Assembly (NCBI GenBank): GCA_034359265.1
Contig: CP136890.1
Coordinates: forward strand, 101,147,501-101,211,500
Direction of reading: 5' to 3'
DNA length: 64,000 nt
Source of the DNA: Canna indica
Lineage: Eukaryota > Streptophyta > Magnoliopsida > Zingiberales > Cannaceae
Position numbers and translations under genes: made by a program. The notes below the pieces were generated by a model that ran no database searches, was not told the DNA's origin, and worked only from the letters and a program-made list of their open reading frames with translations. Within the stretch, counting starts at the first letter, position 1; the number at the start of each line of letters is the position of its first letter. Shown piece by piece: positions 22,599 to 34,320 of the stretch.

Positions 22599-23100
22599 CG
22601 CCTCCTCCGTTGTGCAAATCCACGGCGTGGAGAAGCAGAAAAGGTTGGTTTTACTACAACAGGAGATAATAAGTTTAAAAAGATCAACCGGGGAATACAA
22701 AGAACAAAAGAGAAAGAAGGCCATTGACGATCCTACTTTTTTACGGCAGCGGCTACTCAGTCGGCGGCGACAGCTGGGATCAGGATTCGGAAGCAGCGGA
22801 GACGCAGAAGAGAAGTAGTAGTCTTTAGGAGAATGCCTTGGACGTTACGGTTATTTACCGCGACTACCACCCACGACGACCGCAAGAGAGAGAGAGAAGA
22901 GAAGGAGGCCGTATTTATCCACACGCATATAAATTGAGACGGTGAGGTTGATGACGTGGCGTGGACCCACATTCTATGAGGAAAAAACCGCGGATATGGC
23001 GGGGCCCTTTCGCGCAGGGATTTCTGCGTGCGGCTGCATCGATGGGCTGAGGCTGAGCAGATAAAGTTTCCCATAATAACCAATATGCGGTTATCACAAA
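22599..23100 (-). promoter_or_regulatory. 5' leader and promoter region of the SnRK1 beta gene
   Basis: GC-richer sequence directly upstream of the KINB start, with a (GA)n run at about 22,886-22,905 (CT-rich on the gene's strand, common in plant leaders). No TATA box could be assigned with confidence. Confidence 0.35.
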
Positions 23101-24570
23101 AGGAGAAAGTACATGTTTGTTTCGTTGAATTTGAACCGCGATGAAATTAAATTTAATCCTGAGTAAGATAAAATATATAAATATTCTAAGAGGAGAATGA
23201 GAATTGGAATCTGAAAAATTAAATAAAAAATATATATTTTCAAGAAAAAAAATGAAATTTATTTTTATCACAAAAAATATTTTTGCTAAACTTGTATAGT
23301 ATTTAACTTTAATTTTAATATAAAAAATTAATAAAATTAAATTTAGCAATATGATCTGATTTAGTTATCTTATCTGACATCTAAATAAATGAGCAACAGA
23401 ATATATATAATGTATATACCTATTTCTACTTGTGGGACCCATATGTGAGGCTGCCGCAACCTCCAATCACAGGGCAGTTATTAATATAATAATAAGGCAA
23501 ATGGCGTCATTATTAAATTACAATTAATTCCTGATATGATCGAGCGAGCTTATTGGTTGATTAAGCGTTACGTACGTGATTTGTCAAAACGTGATGGCGT
23601 GATAGTTTTTAACGGATTCGCACCAGGTAGCAGCTGTTTTATCCATCCTTGCTTAATATAAAAGTCCCACTATCTTTCCTCCCTCCCTCATCGTGGATCG
23701 CAAATCAACATTCATTAATATGCCACGTCATCACAGCGACCTACTCGGTAATTGTTTAATGCACATCCCTGATGCCAGTATCGAAAATTACGTAATTATT
23801 AAATAGTTAATTCATATAAAAATAATTCTATCGACGCGCATTTGAATTAATATTTTAATTTTATACATTAATAATTTGTGATATAACATAAAATCGAATT
23901 ATAACAAAAATATATATATAAAGTCATCCAATGTGATAACGACGGCATGAAATCCTGACAAAGTCTTTGTTTTTATATGTTGCTTGTATGCTACTTCTAG
24001 AATTCAATATATTTTCATGCAATTGATTTATGTTCTCAATGTAAACAAAGTCGGCAAATTTTGACTTATTGACCAGCTTAAGTAATTGTGTATTTATGGA
24101 ATTATTTTTACACCTTATTTAATTATCTTTTTAAAATTATTTTTAAATAAATTATAATTATTTTTAAATTTAAATAAAAAATTGTTTGAGATAAGACCAC
24201 GTGCGGCCGGGGCAACATGTGAGGGTGGTAATGCAGGGAATTAAGAATTAAAATGAAAGGGTAAAAGTGGGATTAAAGAAAAAGGAGAGGACGACAAGGA
24301 CAAGGAGATAAGAGAGGCGACGGTGGGGTCATCCTTATCCATTTATCCGCCTTATCTTGCCATATGACGAAAAAGTTGCCTTAGAATTTAGAGAAGCGCG
24401 TGCACGGGTTATAATTGAGGCCACATAAGATATTAATTTTCCACCTACTAATTTAAACATCATTACCTTTACGCACAAAATTTGTTTGGTTAAAAAGAGA
24501 AGACAGACAGAAATTTCCAAGAACTTTATAATCCACAGTCAACGAAGAGTCAAAGAATTCGACCGCAACT
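23101..24570. other. Intergenic spacer
   Basis: AT-rich. No gene, RNA gene or clear transposon was recognised. Confidence 0.4.
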
Positions 24571-24927
24571 AGGGGTGAACCACAGTTCGATTCGAATCAT
24601 TGGTTAATCGAATCGAAAAAAAAATCTTTTAACCGTTTACCAAATTAAAAAAAAATCGGTTAATTCGGTTCGATTCGATTAATTTATCAAATTAACATAA
24701 AAGATTATTTTAAAAAATACATTTGCTAAGACTCGAACCCAAGCAATCCAACTCCACTTTTTATATTTATTCGATTAATTTTGTAAACTAATCGAACTGT
24801 CAATTTATTTATTTAATCGAAAATCCAAAATCAATTTTTTTTAAAAACCGAATCGAAATTAATTCGATAAATTCGGTTCCATTAAATCGATTTCGGTTCG
24901 ATTTCAATCAATTTTGCTCGAATGTAA
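24571..24927. mobile_element. hAT-type short element with 8-bp target duplication
   Basis: The 357-bp element begins aggggtgaacc and is filled with cggttcgattcg-type motifs in both orientations. It is flanked by identical CCGCAACT copies (24,563-24,570 and 24,928-24,935). An 8-bp duplication and an aggggtg terminus are typical of hAT superfamily non-autonomous elements. It has no coding capacity. Confidence 0.65.
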
Positions 24928-24935
24928 CCGCAACT

Positions 24936-25545
24936 CAAGTACCAAGTGTGCTGTGTGCAAGATGGCGTGTACTGATATTTCCCATTGTTAGGATTTCAAC
25001 CACTCGTTGTTGGTTGACTCTCTCATGACACTTCTCCCTTAGTAAGAGAACCACCCCTTAATAAAAACAAATTAATCCTAAATTAACTTATGTTGATTAT
25101 TTAATTATTTGTTAAACCTAAGCAATCGATTTCTATTATTATCAAATGAGTATTACATATTTCAAATATATTTTCTTTGCTTACGTTCAATCAAATTGTG
25201 CTAGCATGATACCCAAAAAAATAAATAGTTAATAAGATATAAATAGTTTATTGACAGTTAGCGTGTAAGCTATACTAGAAATTCATCTCATACTAAGTTT
25301 TAATATCAGAAGTGAAGAAACAATTACAAAATCAAAAAGAGATTTGAAAACTCCAGCAAACTGTGGCAGAATTAGACATAAATACAAATGAATGACGAAT
25401 TACATAAGCAATCATAGGGAACCCTTGTTGGATTTGACATCATATCTGCGCCCCAATGCTTTCAGATCTAGTGAGATCTTCATTCTTGTTCGGGTTCTTG
25501 AAGCACACTTGGATACAAACATACCTAAACCTTGTTACATTTTTC
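24936..25545. other. Spacer downstream of PHL7-like gene
   Basis: AT-rich. About 25,300-25,545 is probably 3' UTR of the minus-strand MYB-CC gene. Nothing else seen. Confidence 0.4.
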
Positions 25546-28500
25546 TCATGACAGATTCAATATGGGGCAGCTATCACCCCCTATTTTAACATGTTTTGGA
25601 ATGTGCTGCTCAGGGGTACTTGTCCCCTCATTCAATTTTGCTTCTGATCCAAGACCATTGTTGACGCTCCTTTGATGCAATTCCTGATCATTGAGATCGG
25701 GCTTAAATTCTTGTTCATTTGTTTCCTGCTGAGCATCTGATAACTGATCGGGCATCCTTGGTTTCTTGGGTAGTGGGAGTTTGCTACTGCAATCGGAGAT
25801 TGATGGAGAAAGGCATTGCTTCTGTTTTTCCTCAGAGGACTTTATTGCACTGCCTAGCTTCTGCTGTTCTTCAATAATCTTCTGCAGATATCTCCCCTGG
25901 GCTTCAATTCTCAGCTGCAACTGCCTTTGCACCTGCAAGATGCACAAGAATTAAAAGCTGATGCATCTCTCTGACAGTGAGCTGCTAGAAGGTCAAAATA
26001 AAAGCCCATCACTACTTATTGGGATCTCAGAGCCATTACTACCTAAAAGTAATAAAACCAGAAACTGAACAAGGATATATATGAAGTTTATTACAACATC
26101 CGCAATAAATTAATCCCAGTTCAAAGTAAAACTAACAACACGCATCAGAATTAATCATATACTTTTGTGGCAGAAACTTTAATGCCAAGATTAGAGGATA
26201 TTTTTCTTAGCATCTTGTAATTCAGTGGGAAAATTAAACATGAATGAGCAATATTTAAGAGAGGATCCTATCAGCTGGTTGATGAGCTGATACTAATCAT
26301 AGCAACTTGTAATTCAGAGGGAAAATTAACATGAATGAGCAATATTTGAGGGAAGTTCCTAATTAAACACTTTATCCATGGATTCTTAGTTATACAAACA
26401 TACATGCTAGATTTGGAGCAGTCCAAGAGTATAATGTATTATCTAATTACCAAACTTGAGATCTACATATCAAACCATTTCCTTAGGTAATACTGATTAG
26501 TTTGTAACAATAAAGCAGCTGATTAATATAAGATACCTCAAGCTGTTCATGAAGCCTTTTCTGCACCTCCATTTGCATTTTCAAAGCTTCATTGAACTGT
26601 GTACCTCTGCAATATGCAAATGGACATTAGAGATATAAAATGAAAGAACAATTAATTAACGCTCTTTCTTAGTTTAATTTCTAGTCCACATTTGCTTATC
26701 AAGTAGCCACCAGGTATGCCATTAGGCAGACTACTTAATTAATGAGGCGAACACAAAACCATAGCATGGAACATAATTAATTGTCTTACGAAAGAAACTA
26801 GCAAATGATGTCTTTTGACCAAAACATATTTGTTCTACAACAAACAATCAACGAGCAGTTTTTGCCAAGAAAACCAGATGCTTTGGTTTTAGAACCAACC
26901 CAACACTTGACACATTGAACATACCATGAGGTCTAAAGATACTAATTACTAACAATTTAATGTAATCACTTACGGTGCAGAGTCCTTGTCAGAGGGGAGA
27001 TGGCCAGAATCCTTCTTATCATCTTTAGAACCTGATTCAAATTTAGACTCAAATACAGAATTTATGTCCAGCAAACAAATATTTTCAAGAAAAAGTCATA
27101 ATTCAAGAAGCACTCTAAGCAAGCAACTAAGATTTTACCATCAGCTGGTGATTCAGGCAAATACTTTGCAAGACGGTACTTCTGCAAAATTGAAAAGCAA
27201 ATATATAAAATAATAGAGGGAGAAAAAGAAAAACCAGTTGATTAGGAAAAACAGAAAGTACCTGTAAATGACTCTTCACATGATATATAGTGATTCCTGG
27301 TACACCCATTACTCTTAAAACACCTTTTGGAGTTGCTCCTGTTATATTTTTTTAAGATTGATATGTAAGCAGGGACTCTGATGAAAAGAAAACATATTGA
27401 TCCAAGATAACAAAATAGGATTAGACTCAAAAAAATTGCCAGATGGTAAATTTGAGTGACAGAAACAGCTGTTCTGGTATTAAATGTGTGGATGCAAATA
27501 AAAAATATGAGTGGAACCAGTCATAGTCATGATGATAGTAATTGTGTCAAAAAGTAGGGATTCTGAAAAAAATCAAGTGCTCACAAAAATATTTAAAAAA
27601 CTCAAACACTATCCATCAACTCTTTGTGGTGATAATGTATGTGTTAATCCAAGAAGTAAACCACCATTGCAATTGGTTGCATCTAGTATTAATGATTTAT
27701 GTTGATCAATCAGCTACCATAAGATTTATGAGTATGTTTTCATGCATAAAGTCTTCAATTTCTTTATCAAAAATAAAAGAAAAAAGACCATACAGTCAAC
27801 CTTATATTCCGCTATCACCTGCCGATTACAGAGCAACCCCAAAATATAGATTTTTAGTACTTCAAATAACATAGCAACATCACATACCCAGATATATGGA
27901 GTCAACTTATGTGTTGACATTAATGGATAAATAAAAAATTTATATCAAATATGTATGCTCTCATTCAGATTTCATTCATTACTCACCATTTGTACTGAGA
28001 AAGTAAATTATACGAAAATTTTTTAGAACTCCAGAAGTTTATTAAGGTTTCCAGGAACCTTTGAAAGTCTTGTTCAGCTTTTATAAGATTTCAACAAACT
28101 AGAAAATCTTCATATGTTCTTAAATATCATCAAGCATAACTGGAAAAGCATAACAGCATGCAAGTGGCCACATAAGATGTTAACAAAGTAAATAAGGAGT
28201 ATCAAAAAAGTTCTTTGAACCAGCAAGCACAGCAGAAAGTCTATTCAAACACATTATGTAAAAATGTAAAGAATTTTTTTACAGAGAAGTTTACTGAATA
28301 TTTACCTCCATATAATGTCCATTAAGGTGGCTTTCCTTTTAGCACACAGGTGGATAACACAGAAATGGCTATAAAGCTAGAAATTTAACTTCCATAGAAA
28401 ATGATGGTTTTAATCAAGCTAACTGGCAGCAAACAACCATGACTAGAAAAAAATACCCACTATCTGGTCCACCAAGTTGAGCGATTGCATCAACAAAGCG

Positions 28501-28668
28501 GTCATGAAGGTCTGAAGTCCACCGTAATCTTTGTTTTCCACTTATTCCTGGTATAACTTGGGTATTTGCAACTGATCCCCCCGAATTTCCAACATTACAA
28601 ACTCGCTCAGCGCCTTGGGAATTGTTAGGAACCGTTGAAACAGTTGAGTATTTCTTGGCATGGTACAT
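25546..28668 (-). CDS. PHL7: MYB-CC (GARP) transcription factor, PHL7-like
   Basis: Six coding exons: 28,461-28,668, 27,262-27,338, 27,139-27,181, 26,974-27,031, 26,537-26,606 and 25,546-25,932, giving 280 aa with every phase consistent. Residues about 45-101 are the single-repeat GARP/MYB DNA-binding domain (KQRLRWTSDLHDRFVDAI, ending SHLQKYRLAKYLP). Residues about 131-178 are the MYB-CC coiled coil with the LHEQLEVQRQLQLRIE signature. The tail has a basic KKPR patch. This family includes PHR1, which binds phosphate-starvation (P1BS) promoter sites. The sequence around the MYB-CC motif is most like the PHL7/At2g01060 branch, so the symbol is by similarity. The start MYHAKKYS is the first ATG of the exon. 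At least one upstream 5'-UTR exon, near 29,150-29,400, is likely. Confidence 0.9.
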
Positions 28669-30178
28669 GTTGAACAGCAGCAACTAAGAACAAGACAAGA
28701 AAATAATGATAAAACATCACTTCAGGGACATCCAAATAATTAAATTCAACTTAGAATAAAATTCCTACCTGACATTCACAGCATAGAAGAAAAAAGTTTT
28801 ACTAGAGCAGAGACCGAATATAAAAGCACAATACTTGTTTCCATAATCAGTGGCAAGTGGCCATATGTCGATTATAATTGCAGATTGAGAAATCAACGCA
28901 GAAAGAAATATTACGTGAGTTTTTCAAGAAACAATTAGCGGAGAAAGCTAGACACAAGGAAGATAAAATATTATTTTCTAACAAAGACTAAACAGGAAAT
29001 TAAATAAGAGTTCATAAACCTACACAGTATTAAAATGCAGCTCAGGCTTCACATTCTGCGTGCCCTACTCTCCAAAAGAGGTTATACTTTTACTAAAAAC
29101 TCGAGATACAATTTAAGCGAACACTAACTAAGAAAAAAATGGAAATCGTATTAGAAACGCCGGAATGAGTAAGATTTCCTAAAGGGCCAAAACCAAGTCC
29201 CTCTCTCCAAATTGCGAAGACGAGAAAGATTTAAATCAGAAAAAAGCGCTACCTTTTGAGATCTCCCAACAGCCAGGCTCCTTTCCCGCTCAGCAGCAAA
29301 CGAGTCGACCAAATTCCGAGCAAAATCCCATCTTGCCGAACCAAAATTGCTGCAGTATTTCCGCTCAACACCACCTAATTTTCTTCCCAACCGCCATAAA
29401 GATCAGCCTTCTTCGGTGAGGACGTGCACTAATTTAGGGCAGAGCAGGTGGGGTGGGCGAAGCGAAGGCAGAGCCAGAGAAGGAAACCTGCGGGGCCAGG
29501 GCATCGAATTGGGGAGATAGGGTTCAGAGGAGAGCCCTCCGAATCGGGAAGAGTAGGTAAGGAAGGATTCAAACCGGGGAGAAAGGAACAGGGCTCGGTC
29601 CGGGAGGGAATCGGCGCGGAGAAATCGAGAAAAGGATGAGAGGCGCTACTACTAGGGTTCGAATTCCTTCCTCGTGGCTGTGCCTTCGTCCCTCTCCTCG
29701 AACAGTGGCGTGCTGATGGCGGTAACCTACAGGGTTCACAATGCTTCGTTGAATCGAGCTGGCAGATTCCCGTTGGTCAGTTAGTTGGGCCCGCGGCTGC
29801 TTCTGTCTGTGAGCCGGTTGGCAGCTACTGTTAGTGGGATCCACGTGGCTACGGTGGGTTGCAGAAGGCCAGAGTGGGACAGGAGTACCCTGTTGGGACC
29901 CAGACAAAGGGACAGAGAACAGGGATTTTTGTCATCGTGTTATCGCTGTGACTTTGAGGGGTCGGAGTGTACTATGCGAGGCTTGCTAGCGGTAAAATTC
30001 ATATTAAGAATTGTTTCGAGCGGTAAAAAAAAAAAATATTTTGTCCCATCCTATCACGGGCGAATATTTTATTCGCACCGTCAACTAAAAATCACATTCA
30101 CGTTAGATTAATAAATAAAAGCAAAAATAGACGTTGATATAAATTTTAAAAAAAATTATCCGAACGAATATGATGTGG
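28669..30178. other. 5' region of PHL7-like gene and GC-richer promoter
   Basis: About 29,150-29,950 is markedly richer in G+C than its surroundings and probably holds the 5'-UTR exon and promoter of the MYB-CC gene. Open frames here show no recognisable domain. No TATA box was assigned. Confidence 0.35.
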
Positions 30179-30186
30179 ATATCCGC

Positions 30187-30725
30187 TAGGACTGACAATT
30201 TCTGACACGACCAGACAAATACGAAGTTACGCGAGTTCGAATTTGACTAAACATATGTTTTGATTAAATAGGTTCAATCCGAATTAACACAATTAAATAA
30301 TCGTGTTAATCAAGATTGAACATGTGTAACCCGTATAAATACGATTAAATCAAGTTTAACTAAACGTGTTTAATCATGTTATTGAACATATTTAATTCAT
30401 TTATCTGTTTATATATATATACTAAAAAGTAAAAAAATTACGAATGTTGAGTATATCTTGTTATTAATATTATTTCTACTGTGTTTAATTTTATTTTCGA
30501 TAGTTTTCATTTTATTCTTGAAATTATATATGTTTATCGTGCAGATGTATATGCATGTTAAACGGATTAAGTTTGACATGTCGTGTCAATCGGGGAATAA
30601 ATGGGTCATGTTCAAGTTTGCATATTATGACATGTTTAATAAACGTGTCTTGTTCGAATTTAGCCTTCTACAATATAAGACCGTTTAGACACGACACGAC
30701 ACAAATTGTCATAATGTCACCCCTA
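30187..30725. mobile_element. hAT-type short element with near-perfect 8-bp target duplication
   Basis: It starts taggactgacaatttctgac and ends tgacaat..gtcacccta-like (tcacccctA); the ends are inverted versions of each other (taggggtgac on the other strand). Flanks are ATATCCGC (30,179-30,186) and ATATTCGC (30,726-30,733), an 8-bp duplication with one change. The 539-bp interior has repeated cgtgttaatca-type motifs and no protein. Confidence 0.6.
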
Positions 30726-30733
30726 ATATTCGC

Positions 30734-32165
30734 ACATATTCGCACTGTACATGGCATATCCGCATATTAACATTACTATTTTACTCATATATACGCTACT
30801 TAATGTATATTATATAAGTATACTTTACGATAAATTATATATAAAATCCTAATAAATTACTAATCATTATTTTTTATTAAATATGTTTTTTTATTAATTT
30901 TTAATTAAAATACGATTGCAGATAATATAATACCAGCACCATATTCGATTTGCTACCATCCAAAAATTCTCTATCTATCAATGTAATTATTTGACATCTT
31001 ATTTTAAATTATTATATATGCTGAATTTATAAACATATACAATTTGAAAAAAAAGAAGAGTAAATTACATATAAAAATAATTTTAAAAAAATCACCGAAG
31101 TCTTGAGAGATTAATCTAACTATAGTTAACATACTCATCATTTTTAAAATAAAGAGGCAATTTAAGTATTATCGCAAAAAAATATGGACATGACAAATAA
31201 TTAACATACTCATTCTTAAGAGAAAAAAATATCTATCCTAAAATTCAAATTTATATTAATTATATTTCACCAGTCTGTTAATATAAATTATTCGCTAACA
31301 TGACAACATTGTTAGCGTAAAAAATATATTTTCAGTGAAGGCTAGTATTAACTAACAAAAGAATTAAAATAAATTTTATATTTGAGAACACAATATTAGG
31401 TAGAGGGGAGGATTAGGATTTTTCTTTTAAAAAAATCATTAATATAAGCTAGCATTAGCTCATGCGACAATCTTTAAAGATATATTTTTTACTAGACTAC
31501 CATGTCATCGATTAATGATTACACAAATAAATATTTAATAGTGATATATGAATATGAAAATTTAAAATAAATTAAATAAAAACAAAAAAAATAAAACTGA
31601 TTTGTTAGACTGCTAAAGCACTACTGATGGATTATGTTCACAATCCATTTCATCCAACCTGTCTAGAGATCCCAACGAGATTAAAAATATAAAAATAAAC
31701 ATACTATTGATTTTAATTTCAAAAGATCACAGTGACCATATTTGTTGATCACAAAAAGGTCGTATTTTTTTCTTTAAAAATAAACACACTAATGGTTTTA
31801 AAAATAACATCTCACAAATAAAAAATAATAATAATTTTATTAATTTGGTTATAATTTGAAATATATTTATCTATTTTTCCTTTACGGATTAATAACAACA
31901 TAACGCTGCCTAATTCCGCCAAGAGAAATAAGATGTCACATATAAAGTAGGTAATTTTTAAATATTTAGAGTAAAAATATTTATTCAATTTATTTGTTCA
32001 AACTAATAAATTTTAGTAATTTGAAGAAATTTAATAAATTATTTTAGAAATTAAAGATATTATATTTAAGGTCAAATATTATTTAATTTAGGCAAAACCA
32101 AACTTATTAGTTGTTACCTCCACTTATTGAAGGGCTTATCCGCGAAATCAGGCCGAACAAATCCC
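30734..32165. other. AT-rich spacer
   Basis: Very AT-rich, nothing recognised. Confidence 0.4.
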
Positions 32166-32172
32166 TACCCAA

Positions 32173-32205
32173 TTAGGGTTTCGCCAATTCTTCAGACTAT
32201 AAAAA
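32173..32205 (+). promoter_or_regulatory. Telo-box plus TATA box of a possible snoRNA/non-coding transcription unit
   Basis: TTAGGGTTT (32,173-32,181) is the complement of the perfect plant telo-box AAACCCTAA. TATAAAAA follows at 32,198-32,205. This pair is typical of plant ribosomal-protein and snoRNA-cluster promoters. Downstream is a short GC-rich leader with a second agggttt, but no long protein frame. Confidence 0.5.
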
Positions 32206-32229
32206 GGGATCCGCTGCGGCGTCTTCTCT

Positions 32230-32700
32230 GTGATTCTTCACCTAGGGTTTCTTAGCAGGCGCAACCCGAGCTCCTCTGAGGATCGCTCCTCAAAGCGGCC
32301 GCGCGTCGTCGATTCGCGAGTGGTAAATTTTAAGTCGTCCTCGCAGAATTTGATTGTTATTGTTGTGTATTGTGCCTCTCCTCACCTTCAGTTCTTTGGG
32401 GATTCTTCACCCACTGAGCTCAGTCATGGAGGCACAAATCGAAGCCGGCGAGGTCTCACGTGGGGGCATATTCCTTTTCCATGGATTTACCTCTAAAATC
32501 TCTCGTCATATCGCTCTTATCCAGAAAATTCCACTTTTCGAGATTCTTTCCAATTCGTTTGTTTCGATTCCGGCGATGATTATAACTTATCCGCGCTTCT
32601 GATCTCTATTCATGAAGCATAACGTCAAATATGGTTGAATTTCTTAATATGAGCCCACGGTAGAGCAATTTACTCATCAATTCCTTTCTGCTTCTTTTAC
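32230..32700 (+). other. Leader of the possible non-coding transcript
   Basis: Transcript-like sequence after the TATA box, with tggtaaat (about 32,320) and ttcag (about 32,388) that could be an intron donor and acceptor. An ATG at 32,425 opens only a short frame. No known protein domain is seen, so a non-coding host transcript is more likely than a gene product. Confidence 0.3.
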
Positions 32701-32714
32701 ATTTTTGGTACATT

Positions 32715-32800
32715 GGCTGTGATGACAAACCTTGAAGCTTCAAAACGCCAGTTCTGCTTCAGAAAATTCATGATCGAGGAAGCTGATCGAAGTCTGAGCC
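32715..32800 (+). ncRNA. Candidate C/D-box snoRNA 1
   Basis: Box C GTGATGA (32,719-32,725, exact consensus) and box D CTGA (32,794-32,797) lie 86 nt apart end to end. They are bracketed by GGC and GCC, which can pair as a short terminal stem. A degenerate D' (ctgc) and C' (catgatc) lie between. The size is typical. I could not identify an rRNA target from memory, so the name and target are open. Confidence 0.4.
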
Positions 32801-32865
32801 TCTCGGTCTTCTTTTGATTTCTGATACGAGTTATTTGTTTTGTTGAATGATTTTGTTGTCAATCA

Positions 32866-32985
32866 TTGCCTATGATGCTTTGTCCGATTTATCGAGGTGT
32901 AGTTAGCTGCAAGTCCCTGTTCTGCAGGGAGAACCTACTTGTGGCTGCTACAATCAGATGAGATCGATGGACTTGTCTGAGGCAA
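32866..32985 (+). ncRNA. Candidate C/D-box snoRNA 2
   Basis: Terminal stem TTGCC (32,866-32,870) pairs perfectly with GGCAA (32,981-32,985). Inside are a box C-like ATGATGC (one mismatch) and box D CTGA (32,977-32,980). The interior holds a hairpin (agctgcaagt against acttgtggct, with CCCTG/CAGGG). At 120 nt it is long for the class. It is weaker than candidate 1, but its position in the same presumed transcript supports it. Confidence 0.35.
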
Positions 32986-34320
32986 AGTTATTCCTTTTCG
33001 TCAACTACGTCATTGTGATCGCAACACTTTGTTTCAGCCAGCACTGTGATAATGTATCTGAGTTAAAAAGTTAAAACTATCCTCCTGCTAAAATTAATGC
33101 ATGTTAAGCCTGGGGAACTTATGAACTCAGAAATTTATTAGTGTTGTTTATCAGCCTCGTCTCTTCTACAATGAGATTGGGGTTAAATCACAGCACTATA
33201 TGTTCAGTTTTCATATGAATGAACAGGTAGTTGCCAAGAGATTCAAGGTTAGCGGAAATTATGAAATTAACTGCGATTTATTCCCTCTTTGATCGACTCT
33301 ACTACTTTTGAAGAAAGTGTGGATATAAAAAGTGAAAGAACAAATTGTAATGAATTAAATTTAATAGTATGTAGATGAAAGATAACTTCTTGAGAAAGAA
33401 ATATCCTTGTGCCGTTATCGTGGGGTATACAGAAGCTTTATACCATAAAAGATGAATTTTAATTTCTGAATAAAATATATATGTAGAAAATAAAATTAAT
33501 ATTATATTCAGTTTATGCTGGATAAAATTCAACCTTCTATGCTAAGATATTTTATCATATCTTATCTTATACATTAAAACAAATGGATCATAATTTTATT
33601 ATCGTTAAGTGCCCAACATCGGAGAAAGACGCAGGCATTCTATTAGTCAAATTCATCAAATATTACATGTCTTAGTATCTATGCTTATTATAAGAGAAGA
33701 TCTCAGTTCAATGAATGTTATTTCGTTAAAAAAATAAAAATATCCTTAATATATTTCTTACTCTTTCTCACAATTGACAATATCAAGAGATTCTACTATT
33801 GTATTGTAAAGTTATCATATTCTTAGAATGAAATTTACTGAACCAACTCTAAATTATTATTATTTTAATAAGAAAGGGTGGCTCTTGCAGCTTTTCCTGT
33901 TTTTTTGATGCTGTTTCCTTGACCTCCAGGTCATTTTTCAAAGTAAATGATATTCATTTACATAATTTTTCTTCAGCGGAAAAATAAGCATTACTCAAAA
34001 ATCAATCTAATTTAACAAAAAGAAGTGCTGTGAGGATTAAGGGAAGATAACAATTCCAGAGGACAATTATCGGCTCAAAACAATCAGGGTAAATATTTAA
34101 CAATTCCAGATGACAATTATCGGCTCAAAACAATCAGGGTAAATATTTAAGAACAATATTTCATAACTTCATTTTATAATATACAACATCAGGATTAACT
34201 TCGTAGATTTCTTAGAAGACATTCATCTTTCCTTGTACAAACACTGCTCAAGAATACATTCAACACTCTCAACTTCATTGAGTACATCACAGAAAATGGA
34301 ATGCTTGAGAAAGCACAGCA
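32986..34320. other. Spacer between candidate snoRNAs and DGD2 end
   Basis: No gene. It contains the 50-bp tandem duplication at 34,050-34,149. The stretch from about 34,150 to 34,320 is probably DGD2 3' UTR. Confidence 0.4.
34050..34149. repeat. Two-copy 50-bp tandem duplication
   Basis: The unit caattccaga..cggctcaaaacaatc..aaatattta is repeated at a 50-bp period with one or two differences, just downstream of the DGD2 coding end. Confidence 0.85.

Noticed and set aside
29448..29907. Open frames upstream of the PHL7-like gene on both strands
   Set aside because: GC-rich promoter and leader region; translations show no recognisable protein.
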